A stretch of 64,000 nucleotides of DNA, from positions 14,771,501 through 14,835,500 of the forward strand of contig CATIUR010000001.1 of NCBI GenBank assembly GCA_949592205.1. The letters are read 5' to 3'. Under the pieces are notes generated by a model. It searched no databases and was not told the origin of the DNA. It worked only from the letters and a program-made list of their open reading frames with translations. The stretch comes from Helichrysum umbraculigerum (Eukaryota; Streptophyta; Magnoliopsida; Asterales; Asteraceae). The translations under genes were made by a program, and so were the position numbers. Numbering within the stretch: the stretch's first letter is position 1; every line of letters starts with the position of its first letter. Shown piece by piece: positions 44,871-56,177 of the stretch.

Positions 44871-45072
44871 TATAAAAAGGGATTTTAGACACACACAAAA
44901 GACAAAATCATTAAAAACTTCATCTTCTTCCTCCTCCCCTACCCCAAACCGTCGGCCTACACCCCATCACCACCAAATCTCCATTACTCAACCATTTTGC
45001 ATGATTCCAAGCTCAAAATTCATCATTTTGTGATCTTTCTTGCATCCACAACATCATTACATCAAGTTTAAG
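44871..45072 (+). promoter_or_regulatory. Putative internal promoter and first exon
   Basis: TATAAAAA at 44,871-44,878 is followed by CT-rich leader (CATCTTCTTCCTCCTCCCC near 44,921) and a non-coding exon ending AAG at 45,072 before GTAATT, a good 5' splice site. This is the layout of a plant promoter with 5'-UTR exon. Activity is inferred from sequence only. Confidence 0.55.
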
Positions 45073-46118
45073 GTAATTCTTGACCTACTTTTGTGATTTT
45101 CATGAAACTTTAAAAATTAGGGCTTGTAACTCATTTTCATAGATTTCATGGTTAAAAGTTGCAATCTTTAGTGTTATTTCATGCTTATCTTGATGCTTAA
45201 CATGATTACAAGCTTAATCTAGTGATTTGTTGGCTTGATTGCAAGATTGGGAATTAAAGTGTTGACTTTTTGATGAACTATGGCTAGTTTGACTTTTTGG
45301 TTGATTAATTGCTTATGTTGACTTTTGTTGATTGAGTTATGCTTAAATATGATAGGTTAACATATTTTGATTGATCATTTGCGATTAGAAAAGGGTTAAG
45401 CTAGTTTTTGGTAATTAAAGTAAGCTCATTTTTAATAAAATCATCATAAACATTATTTTTACTTAAAACTTTTATTTTTAAACCATGTTTATGACTTTTC
45501 TAAACTTAAAAAGCTTACAAGATTATCAAAACAAGCTTCGGTTCATTTAATCATTTTTTAAGTTTATCACTTTAATTAATAAAGTGTATGACTTTGAAAT
45601 GAAACCCACTAAAACGCCATTTTCTAAAAACTACCATCTTGTCAAATAAGTTTACTTCCGTCATTTGCTTGAAATCATGTAAATAAAGCTTTATGTCTTT
45701 TGGAAATTACGGAATATTGGATTGCATATTTAATTGGTAATATGCCCTTTTATGATTAATTGATTTACTTGAGGTAACTATATGACCTTGGACTTAATCT
45801 CATTTAGATTGATTAACCATGAACATGAAGTATTTAAGTTTCTAGTGCTTGGGATAATTAAGTTAGGTACCTTGTTGACTTGCTTTAATTATGCTAGGAA
45901 CTTGAAGCTTTGTGGCACTTACCCTTATTTAGATATAAGTTAATAAAAGTTTTTGGATTTGTGATTGGTTGCGGTTAGGTTTAGCAATTTTAAAATTTCT
46001 GGATATGCCCATTTCTAAAGCCTACATTTCCAATTTTTTCTGAAAATTTGGAAGTACTTTAGCATATCCATTAATATATCACTATTATGGCCTAATCTTT
46101 TCTTGTCTTTTATCACAG
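45073..46118 (+). other. Putative 5'-UTR intron before Athila ORF-1-like gene
   Basis: A 1,046-bp T-rich stretch begins GTAATTCTTG and ends CTAATCTTTTCTTGTCTTTT then ATCACAG, with a branch-point-like CTAAT and a pyrimidine tract. The ATG of the next ORF is the first codon after the AG. Alternatively the acceptor serves a donor in the 5' leader, as proposed for Athila env-position ORFs. Confidence 0.55.
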
Positions 46119-47846
46119 ATGGAAAATTGCCCACCTTCACTCAGCTACTTGGCCAAATCTTCAAAGAATAGGTCACTCATTCGCCAGTGGTTGCAACGAC
46201 CGATAGGCAGTAATCGATATGTGGTATGGAAAGACATGATTAAGCTAGGGATCAGGGATGAGTTGAAGAGTTTGTTGATGTATGAGACCGATGGTCAAGT
46301 GAACAATGCCCTTCTCCGTCTCTTCGATATAGATGAGTATGCATACCGAGAAGTAGTGACATAGTTCATGATGACTTACCAGCTGAACCCAAAAATGAGC
46401 GTATCCGACAAAAGAAAGATTTCATTCAGGTTTCAGGAGCAGATTCATCATATCTCAGTTGCCGACTTGGGAGTGTATCTTGGTTTATATACAGAGTCTC
46501 AGGTCAACTCTGCATGGTTCAGAAACAGTGTTCAAGACATCTCCAGCCTACCAAACAGGAACCATAAGGATATTTGGATGGATTTAGCAGGATCAAACTT
46601 TAGGAGCTGTGTTAAGTCATCCACTTTCATCAAGCCGGTTCATCACATCCTTCACAAGTTGTTAGCATGTTCTATATTTGGAAAGAAGGAAGGTGGTGCT
46701 GTGAGTGCCGAAGAATTGAAGTTCATGGAAGCAATCATAGGAGGAAAGAATCTGAATGTTGCTTTCTTGATCGCTGAGAGACTTGGAGCTGAGACAGACA
46801 TGGATAGGCACATGTTCATGGGGTCGATCATTACTAGATTTCTGTATAGTATGGGATTGTTGACTGAGGCCCACACTGAGGAGTTTACTGTTTGTTCTCG
46901 TTCTTTGCCATTCAACTTGGACTACTGCAAGTTGATCCATCTTGTTGAGGTAGATGAGCAGAGACAGTGCCTATGGAAGAACACCAAACAGATCATTCTA
47001 GGATGTCGTCTCCTTGGGAAGCGTGTTAGAGGATCCTCACCTGTTGCAGATACTGAGGATGGCCCATCTGATAGAGCCCGAGCACCTACTACTCATGCTA
47101 GTGTCCCGCATAGAGGAGCTGAGACAGCCGAGCCACCAGCTCAGGCTACTGTTCACTACACAGATCCAGTGACCTCGCTGACACAGTATTATCTTTTGCA
47201 TGCTCTTCAGGTTAGCCGTTCCCATCAGCTGTTGATTTCCAGGAAACTTGGTATTCCTGACCCAGAGCCTTACTTGTACCGATGCGGTCCACCACCACCA
47301 GCCATAACACCACCACATACATCCATCCCATCACATACCACCCATACACCATCACCCGCTATCCGGACCACACCAGTACCAGAGCAGGTCCAGTCAGTTG
47401 AGGCCGAGATACCGGTAGTTCAGCCAGTGATTTCTGCACCTGTGATTTCTCATCCTGCCCAGCCAGTCGCCAGTGGATCTTACCGTGCTGACACAGTCTA
47501 CTTGGGCACTGATGCTGTATCTTTTGACACTTCCGGGATGCTATTAAACTTGGGACCGATCTCTTCCTCAGCTGTACCGACAGAGACAATGCTACGCCAG
47601 GCTTACATGACCTTACTAGAGCAAGCAGGGGTTACTTCGGCTATTTTGTTAGAGTGGGGCTACACTGATCCGATGAGACTGCCAGCAGCTACCCTCAGAG
47701 TCATATTGATTCAGCTCAAACTGATCAATGCTGAAGAACAGGGACAGAGAGTATCTAGTGGCCAGCAGTCAGTCGTAGGACCATCTACAGCACCAGCTCC
47801 TACTCAGCATATTGATGCACCTGACCAGGGATCCCCAGCCTCATAG
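46119..47846 (+). pseudogene. Athila ORF-1-like protein with one nonsense codon
   Basis: A frame of about 575 codons is interrupted once, by TAG at 46,362-46,364. The N-terminal half (IDEYAYREVV, MMTYQLNPKMSVSD, FRFQEQIHHISVADLGVYLG, then a helical region to about residue 270) resembles the plant Athila ORF-1 / putative plant transposon protein family. The C-terminal half is Pro/Thr-rich (ITPPHTSIPSHTTHTPSP) with a conserved-looking end (LRVILIQLKLINAEEQGQRV). No membrane segment is clear. Apart from the one stop the frame is clean, so loss is recent or readthrough occurs. It may interact with element RNA or particles, but the function is unknown in the family. Confidence 0.78.
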
Positions 47847-49158
47847 TTCTACCCCATTTGCATCATCTGACTTTGGTTTCAGACATTATCATTATTATTA
47901 TCTTGTGTTTGTTTGGCTACTGTTAAACCTTACTTTTGGAACTTATTTGTATCAGCCACTAGTTGGTTGATCACTCTATCCGTATTTACATTATGCAATT
48001 ACTTATTATGTTTTATTTTCTTTCTGTTTAATAAGTAGAAATGTTGTGATGTATGAACGTGGAAAAAGGCGAGATGACGCACTTTCAAGAAGAAAATCCG
48101 TGAAGTCAAAAGGCAACCCGAACCAGTTTTCAATATTTGCAGATTGCGGAACATTCAAACATCTCATGGAAGGGCCTCGTTCTTCTCAAAACTTCCTTGT
48201 ATCCAAGCACTTCAAAGAACTAAGTGTGGGATCACTCCCCACACCGCAAACACTTATCAAAATCACTCCAACTTCTTCAAAACCTAAAGTATGGGATTCT
48301 ACACCATAAGGATCCCCACTTAAAAGAATTGAAGTTGATTTCTGATAACGTTGGATACATGACACCGGATAACCCCGTATGAAGCTTGATGTCCTTCAAG
48401 AAGAATGCAGAAGAAAGCTCACTTCGAATCTCTCTCCTGCAAAATTTCACATGCTTCAAAACGTTATCTGGGGAGTTTCTTAACCTTCTATCCATTTCAT
48501 GACCACATATATTCTGTCTCGTTAGCTTGTTATATTCTATACCCTATCCCGAGCTTATCACTAAGTGTGGGATTCAAACCCAAATTTAACACTTAAGAAA
48601 CATTTTCTTACATGTTCAAACTCTAAGTGTGGGATTTTACCTCCAGTAAAAACTCAACTCAAGAGAACATTAGGGACAATGTTCCTCTAAGTGTGGGATA
48701 GCAAGGTATAGAATACCTTGGATAATTTTAGGCAATTTTTATGTCCAAAATAGCATTACTCAGAAAATGTTTTCCCAAATAACGAATTTTTCAAACAAAT
48801 TTTTTCAAAAAATTTAAAATTATGAGTTAAATTATAAAACTAAACTCTAAGTTTTTGAGTTAAATACTTTCGAAAAGAATCATTCTCGAAATACGAGTAA
48901 GGTATTTTGGAATATAGGGAAAATAAGGTAGAAATTTCTCGAGCAAGAAACAATAATCTGAAAGGAGCATGGCTAGGCACATACAACCCTATTTTGTAGT
49001 GAGGTATCTTGAGCCTAAAAGCATTCATCTTTAATGCTTCACTTTCATTTCTTGTGTGTGCCGATGCTTGCATCTCTGAATTAGAACTTGCTCCAGACAT
49101 ACGTTTCAAGACCACATTGGTGTGTACCGTACGCGGTATAGGTGCAGCTAGATGACCT
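47847..49158 (+). other. A+ 3' region with CTAAGTGTGGG repeats
   Basis: Non-coding. CTAAGTGTGGGAT occurs near 48,221, 48,553, 48,624 and 48,691, the last after TTAGGGACAATG. The block 49,010-49,158 matches Z2 24,200-24,040 in reverse complement, placing it before the 3' LTR. An 87-codon ORF at 48,046 spans repeats and is not supported. It ends at the S1 insertion. Confidence 0.78.
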
Positions 49159-49720
49159 TGTGATGATCCCAGCTAGAGATCTTAGTATGTATTACTTTGA
49201 TTGATTATTAATAAGCTTGCGGAATAGTTTATTAATAACTTGAAGAACAAACTTGTATATAACAGAATATCTAACCAAAAGCTTCAATATTATTAACAAT
49301 AATACGAACACACAACTTGTGTTAGGGTTTACAACCTTGAAGCTAATAACTAGAATGAATTCGTATATCCACCTCTAGGGTTTTACAGAATCTCTATTTA
49401 TAACACATAGAGTCCTTTACAGAATCAAACTATTATGGAAATCCTATCTATTCCATAATTATCTCTAACCGACTAACCAACAGTGGTTGAGTATATAACT
49501 AACAGGGGTAGTACTCGTATATTATCAACAGTGGTTGAGTACTTACAAAATACAAACTATACACTAACAGTGGCCCTGTTAGACAAATGTACTAACAGCG
49601 GTTGTCTTCTTCTAACAGTGGTTGACTTCTAACAGTGGTTGAAGTCTTATACCAACAGCGGCATGATACTTGTATTCTGAGCAAATCTAACAGTGTCTCA
49701 GGTCTCAACAATCTCCCCCT
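49159..49720 (-). mobile_element. S1 3' LTR and polypurine tract
   Basis: The LTR (49,159-49,710, 552 bp) starts TGTTGAGACC and ends GATCATCACA on the minus strand. AGGGGGAGAT (49,720-49,711) precedes it. Nine or so copies of CC[ACG]CTGTTAG-type words fall between 49,480 and 49,700 in the U3 portion. The LTR is short, as usual for Copia. Confidence 0.88.
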
Positions 49721-52561
49721 AAACTTGATCATTCAGAGTAATGATTCAAGTTTCAATCCTTCTTTTCTTCTTCTTTTTCCTTCATCGTTTGCCTCTTATG
49801 CAGTTGATTAAACACCATATATAAAGCTCTGTAAACTCCTTCAGTAATGATGGTTGTAGATAACTTCAAATCAATCAATCTATTCAGCAACCCTGTTCCC
49901 AGCACATAATGTCGATCATCAAACATGTAGATCACCTGCCCATTGTTGAATACTACCATGTGTACTCCAGCTCTGGCAAAATATCTCCAGGTTATAACCC
50001 TTTGATAACAATGAAAGAATAAGTGATACAAGCTGGCTGGTTCAAACAGGCTCTGCAATAACTCCATCATTTGTCTTTCAATCACTGCTTCAGAGTTCTT
50101 TCTATTCCTGATTCTGCTCACTTGATACAATTCCAAAAGATCATCTCTTGTACAAATTCTGAGCAAATCAACCATACTCCCAACATGATCATCAAATCCT
50201 CTTTCCCTTTCAATCTTGATCTCAAGGATCATTTTTCTGAAACCATAATCAATTGCTACTCCTTCCCAATTTATAATTCTAGCCTTTCTTGGTCCTTCAG
50301 AAATCTCCTTGCTATCAGTCAGAATCTTGATTCTCTTTTTCAGCTCTGGATCAAATCTTGGAATATCAGGAATAACATTATCTTTAGAAATCTGATTTTT
50401 CCATGAATTTCTTCTAACTTCATTCTGCTTTTCCTCTAAGGCTTTCTCTGCTGCCTCAGAAGCTGCCTTTTCTCTTCTTTCTTCTTCTTCTTTCAAAAAC
50501 TTTTTCATTTCCCTATCTGCCTTTTCTTTCTTCTCCTTCATCAATGCATTCAAATTCCTATTCTCTTCCATTTTCTTTGTCCACTCTTCATCTTTTCCCA
50601 TATACCTATCATATGCCTGTTGCAGCTTCTGCATATTCCATCCTCTAACAATTTTAGCTGGAGCATAATTTTCAGACAATGCATTGATCATTTGTCTTCT
50701 CCTTTCAGCATATGGTAAAGGTTTACTCCTTTTCTTGGCTAATTCCTCTTGCTTTTTCTTTCTAGCCCTTTCCTCATTTGCCCTTTTCATCAACAAAAAT
50801 CCAGAAGATAACTCTTCCTCTTCATTACCTTTCTTCTTCTTTAAATAATCATGAACTCTCTGAGCAGGAAGCTTTAATCCTTGTGCAGTCTTTTCTTTAA
50901 CAATCTCTGCAGCTTTCTGTGTAATAGTCACTACACTCAGATCATCCAAAATCATTTTCACATCATCACCCTCTCCTTCAGCTTTAGCTTCTGCAGCTCT
51001 CCTTATCAACCTTTCTCTTTCTTCTACTTGCATCCTCAGCATATCATGAGACTCAATATGAGGCTCTTTAATTTCTTTCACCTTTGATTTTTCTTTTAAC
51101 TTTCCTTTACCTTTGTCTTTTGGATCAATCACAGGCAATTTAGACTTAGGTTTGAGTGGTGAAGTTGGTTCTCTTATTGTAACAGGTACCTCTCTTGGTC
51201 TTGTTGTTGTTGTAGTTGTGGCAGGGGTTGGTATGATAGCAGTGGTGATTGGTGTATCAACAGTGGTAGGAGTTAGTGTACTAACAGGGGTAGACATAAC
51301 AGTGGTTGTGTTAGTGTTGACAGGGGTTGAAATTGTGACAACAGAGGTAGAAGTTTTGACAGGGGATAATCTTTTAGTTGGCTTTCTTCTGGGAATAGAT
51401 TTCTTTCTTGTAAAGGTCTGCAACTTCTTCTCTTCAGCAATTGATTGCTCCCCCTTAACCTCAACTTCTCCTTCTTTTTCAACATCATCAACCACCTCAT
51501 ACACTGACCTATCACTGAAACTCACTCTTTTCTTATCATCCAGATTAGCACCCATCACATCCCAAACATATAATCTAAGTGCAGCTTTCTCAGGCAACCC
51601 TTTATTCAATGGAAATACCTGATAAACTGTTTCATCAGTCTGCTCTGCTCCTGCACCATCAACTACCTCATCATCTAAACTTTCATGTATCACATAATCA
51701 GATACATTTAGCTCCTCCTCAGCCTTATCCCTGCTCTGCACATAATCATCATCTTTATCATCAAACACTAACTCCACAGTGTCTTCTGATTGTGCCTCAA
51801 TATTCATCTCAACTGTATTATCATCAAACTCAAGCACCTCTGTAGCTGTATTATCATCAAACACCTCTGTAGCTGCAGAATCATCATTCATCTCATCAAT
51901 ATTTATCATTTCTCCATCCATATCATCATGAGGTCCATATGAATCATCATCATCATCATCACCTGCTCTTGAACCATCATCTTCAGGCATAATATCATCA
52001 TCTGCTTTCTTCTCCCCCTTGCCTGAAGATTCTTTTAACCTATTTGCAGGTAGAAGAATATTATTGACAGCCTCCTCAAGCACTAACAACCTATTCTTCA
52101 TATCAAGCAACTCTTCCTTCTGATGATCAATGAGCTCCTTCTGTTTAGCAATGAACTCATCCTGAGCTTGAATTTTCTGTTGAGCCTCTTTTCTGTAAGC
52201 CCTTTCCTTCTCATATTTGCTCCATAGTTTATTGACATCATGTACAAGATAAGAAATCGTCAATTCATCAGTATCACTAGGCTCATCAACATTAGAGTGT
52301 GACCTCTTAGTTGAATCCTTGCCCACATCTGCCACTGCAGATGTCCCTTGGTTATTGGTACTGGGACCTACATTTGAATCATCACCCATAGGTTCATCAA
52401 ACATAGTTGCCTCTGGTTGGGTCTGATTAATGTTACCACTATCCTGCCCTGCCAGTGGGCTAGAAACAGTAGTGGCAGCCCTTCCAGAATGAACATTTTC
52501 ATCAAGTATGTTCACCTGTTGTGTTGGAACAGTTGACTGAGACTGTGGAGAAACAGGAATC

Positions 52562-54547
52562 TCCATTGTAACATCCTCGAAATGGACCTAGTTGGGTTAT
52601 ATTATTTCTTGATTTAAATTAATATTTAAATGTGTTTGGAAATAATATTGTTTGAAATAGTTGAAATAATTGGAATATGAGTCGAATATTCCAATGTGAT
52701 AAGGGAATTATTAATTGCTGTAAATTAATATAGTTGATGGTGCAATAAAATGTTTGGACTCGCAAATGGTTTTCGGGTTCCAGACAATAGATTGAGATGG
52801 GGTATTAAATTATACCCGTATATTGAAGGCGGTTTGTGAACCGACTATATATTTAACTTTCCATTTTAGGAAAGTTCATTTAGAAACTTTAGAAACTCCT
52901 AGAAACTCTCTGAAAACTTCCAAATCAATCCAGAAATCAAATCAGGAAGTTGTGATTCTCGTGAATCTTCATAATCATCAGATTACCATCGTTAGATTCT
53001 TCAATCAGTAAGTATTCTTGAGTATTTAAGAATTTGATTTCGATTGAAATTTGGGAATTTGATGATTTGAGTGAATTTGGTGTTAAAAATCATGTTATAA
53101 CTAGTACATGATGTTTATGTGATGTTATAAACTGTTTAAAGCTGTTGCAAACTGAGTTTTGAGGATTTGGGTATTAAATCCGTGAGTTAGGGTTTGAACA
53201 GTTCGTGCAGGTCTGGAACGAAGGAGGAAGCCGGCGGCTTCTTATTTAAGCCGGCGGCTTGTAGTTAGTCGGTGGAAGCCGGCGGCTTCATAGCCAAAGC
53301 CGGCGGCTTGTATAGTGTAGCATGAAACCGGCGGGTATAAACCCGACCCGGCGGCTGGTAGAAGCTTTAAAACATGTTTTGGTTCTGTTACCACATTCAG
53401 TAATTCACCCGGCGGTTAAGGAAGTAAAACCGGCGGTTGGTGATAGGAAGCCGGCGGCTTCATAGAAGAAGCCGGCGGCTTGGTTGGCTGTTATAGCAAT
53501 TCTTGTTTGATTTTAATAATAATGTGGTTGCTATTTGATATATGTTAATATATGATAATGATTATATTGTAAATCATTAATATATGATTAGGAACTAGTA
53601 ATCTTGATGTAGATTATGTTAAGTTCTTAATGCTAAAGATTGATATAAGTTTAGTATTGATGACATGATTACTAACTTATATTTGATTTGTTGATTCTCA
53701 GATGTGGAGAAGGCTCAGTGATATTAGACTACTGAGTGGAGGCCTGAGGTAGTCGGTGAGTGGATCTGTAACCTCAGTGTGATTTAGTTGTAATGATTTG
53801 ATTTACAACAAGTAATTTACTATATTACTTTGATATGATGCATAGGTCGAGATATCTTGCCATGATAGTCTGGCATTTACTTGGCTGATTGTGCTAGTAT
53901 GTAAGATTCTGAGGTCAACTTGACTTGACAGTTGGACTTGGTTGTTATTGTAGACGACAGGAGATCTCGAAAACTTGAAATGTTGGTTTAGAGATCTAGG
54001 TCGTGTGTGATTAACAACTGGTTACCGGTAATTCTGTATAGGCCAATACAGATGATTGATAAGGGTTCCCTGAGTACCAAACCGGTATTAGGGTATCTCA
54101 GGAGCCACCGGTCCTCATGACGATTGATAATGTTTGATGTGAGTAGCCTGACATTGATTGGATGTTGAGTGATTGATTGATTTTCTGTTTATTGTTATTT
54201 GATGTAAACAGATTGTTGTGCTAGGTTGTACTGTTGTTATTGGTTCACTCACTTAGCGTTGTGCTAACCCCACCACAGTTCTCCTGCAGGTTGTACATTA
54301 ACGGGACGTATTGGGCAGGAGGTTGTTGGACTGGATGGGATGTTTGACAGGCTGTTACTCTGATGTAAATTTTATAATTATAAAAGTGTTTTGAATCATT
54401 AACACCCAGTTGTTGAAATGTCATGTGTTTGGCTTTGAAAAAGTTTATTGACATTTTGAGTACATTGATAGAAATGTTTTAAATATACGCTTCCGCGTCA
54501 CCATTATTATATGATTGTTTATAATAAACGAGGGGTGTTATATCCAT
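52562..54547 (+). mobile_element. Solo LTR (T2 family), TSD TCCAT
   Basis: The LTR (52,567-54,542, 1,976 bp) starts TGTAACATCC and ends GGGGTGTTATA and is flanked by TCCAT on both sides. It is the same family as the T2 LTR (19,548-21,420), here on the plus strand. A TATA-like TATATATTTAA occurs near 52,845. The termini are TG...TA rather than TG...CA. It interrupts the extra ORF of S1. Confidence 0.93.
53231..53481. repeat. CCGGCGGCTT array in solo LTR
   Basis: Ten units of CCGGCGG[CGT] start at 53,231, 53,251, 53,279, 53,300, 53,328, 53,348, 53,409, 53,430, 53,451 and 53,472. Most steps are 20-21 or 28 bp. Most units end in GGCTT preceded by AAG, making AAGCCGGCGGCTT, a 13-bp near-palindrome. 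It lies at the same distance from the LTR start as the GCCGGC array of T2. Confidence 0.9.
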
Positions 54548-55501
54548 AGCCTGTGTAGCCTTCTTGGATTTCTTGGCTTTAGATTGGGTAGGCTGTTTGT
54601 TCCCTTGTTTTCTTTTGATGCCACCTCTTGATGTGTGTTCAGAACCAACTTGTGTTGTTGGTCTGTCATCATTTGGTCCAGATGGTGTTGGTAATACACC
54701 ACCAGTGGCAGAAGGAGTAACTAGCATTGTAGAAAATAATGCAGTTTCCTTCTTAGAAAAAGCATTCTGATACTTATTCATAGCCTGAATAGTCCTCAAA
54801 GATAGAGTAGAACTAACAATTACACTATCCTCTGCTGGCAGATTTGACAATTGATTATTTAACAAAAGCTGAACAAATCTAGGGTACATAACGAATGTAT
54901 CACCCTTTACATTCCTAATCATATTATCTAAGATAAATCTAGACATATTAAATTTAATACCCTGTGCCAAGCAGATAATAGGATATGCAATCGTAGAACT
55001 AAATTCATTAAAACTAGTTCTCTTTTGAGACAAACATACCAGAAAAGTATGAATGTAGAACTTCCATTGAGGACAAAACCATGACTTCAAGAAAGTATAG
55101 TCTGATCTTGTCTTTCCTGAACCTTCATACCCCATATCCATAATGCCTTTAAACAAATCTTCTCTCGATAACTCCAGAATTCCACCTTCATCATCAAACT
55201 GTAAAAGTTCTCTTAGAACAATCTCAGTAACCATTACCTTCTGACCCTTGACAGTGGAATGAATGTGAGTAATGCCATTAACATTCCCTTCCTTTGCATT
55301 CTGCCAGAACTCCTGAATATGTGATCGAATCAATCGTGGAGCGACAGTAAGGGCATAAGTAACTGGACAATTACTCAAGAAATCGATGATAGGGTGAAAA
55401 TACTCATCGGCAAGGTCTTTATTCAAGAAAGCCCTCATGTTGTGTTCAGAATGAACACTTAGCATAGAAGTACCAGAATCAGACGATGATGAAGATGCCA
55501 T

Positions 55502-55859
55502 TGATGTAATCGATGAACGAACGAAGAGTGAATTACAATAAACAACTCAAAGCGAGAGCGATTATTGAAGGGTTTTGAAAATTTTGAAAGCGTAATTGAA
55601 AAAGTGAAGTATTTGAGTATTTATTTGATGACAGTGCCAAGCCCTAAAAATAGAACTAGCAGTGGCACTTCTGGTTATACCCAACAGGGGTACAATTTAC
55701 AAACAAACCCAACAGGGGTACCTCACTTGTCAATTTATAGTCAACCCTTTCTAACCATCTAACAAAGCTAGCAGCGGCTGATAGTCTAGCAGGGGCATCC
55801 GACCAAGGAAACGCCAACTTAGAACTAACAGGGGCATAAACTTAGCTTAGTTAGACAAC

Positions 55860-55904
<45 letters not shown>

Positions 55905-56177
55905 AAACAAATAAGAAGAAACAAATAAAACATTAAATTCCAGCTCAAGTGATGTCTCTTGACAGTGGCTGAAACCTGCAATGTTAAACTAAGAAAAACA
56001 ACTAACAGGGGTTAAATTACACACATATACAGCAGGGGTTTAAACTACATTGACAGTGGCACAGGTAAACTAACAGTGGCACCATCTGTTATCATGATGA
56101 AGCTAACAGTGGCAACACCTGACCCTGTCACATACAATATATTTTACCCCTGTTAGTATCAAATCCAGACCAAAACA
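55502..56177 (-). other. S1 spacer between pol and extra ORF
   Basis: Untranslated. It contains about a dozen CC[ACG]CTGTT[AG] words (minus strand), for example near 55,685, 55,712, 55,829, 56,003, 56,073 and 56,105, and a 36-nt homopolymer. No gene. Confidence 0.75.
55864..55899 (-). repeat. 36-nt internal poly(A) on the element's sense strand
   Basis: Plus-strand T36 is A36 on the coding strand of S1, between the pol stop (56,178) and the ATG of the extra ORF (55,501). Length may be uncertain because homopolymers are error-prone. Confidence 0.85.

Larger units (their letters stand above)
44388..46118 (+). other. A+ post-pol block, internal promoter and spacer
   Basis: It opens with GTCGAGCTACCGACTTTAAC and AAGCGCTTTTTGGGAGGCAACCC, the Athila/Tat post-pol hallmark also present in Z2. 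AT-rich sequence follows, then a TATA box and leader (44,871 on) and a probable intron (45,073-46,118). No ORF of note lies in this 1.7 kb. Confidence 0.75.
40409..49158 (+). mobile_element. A+: gag-pol-less Athila-type element
   Basis: From left: 5' LTR (40,409-42,762), tRNA-Asp-like primer site, an unrecognised 489-residue ORF, the conserved post-pol block, a spacer with its own TATA box and probable intron, an Athila ORF-1-like gene, and a 3' region with CTAAGTGTGGG motifs. Copia S1 cuts the element at 49,158, and its 3' LTR should be beyond the right edge. It interrupts Z2 pol exactly at a Ser codon. The left flank ATTGA is the expected duplication. No RT, integrase or protease is present, so it would need help in trans. 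Confidence 0.85.
49753..55501 (-). pseudogene. S1 long extra ORF after pol, split by solo LTR
   Basis: The parts 55,501-54,548 (318 residues) and 52,566-49,753 (937 residues) join in frame when the solo LTR and one TCCAT are removed, giving about 1,255 residues. The N-terminal part is helical (LNKDLADEYFHPIIDFLSN; FLKSWFCPQWKFYIHTFL). Then come a Gln/Ser linker, an acidic region with a run of Asp (about 51,950), Thr/Pro/Val-rich repeats (51,170-51,370), a Lys/Glu coiled coil (50,400-50,560) and a helical C-terminus (WEGVAIDYGFRKMI). No signal peptide or membrane span is seen, so env-like describes position only. Similar ORFs seem common in Asteraceae SIRE elements. Function unknown. Confidence 0.82.

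Noticed and set aside
48046..48309. 87-codon plus-strand ORF in the A+ 3' region
   Set aside because: It spans CTAAGTGTGGG repeat sequence and has no counterpart in Z2.
51113..51622. 169-codon plus-strand ORF rich in Val/Gly
   Set aside because: Antisense shadow of the Thr/Pro/Val-rich part of the S1 extra ORF.
53231..53481. Possible CRISPR array from evenly spaced short repeats
   Set aside because: Units are about 10 bp with 10-18 bp between them inside a eukaryotic LTR; no CRISPR-like repeats or cas genes.
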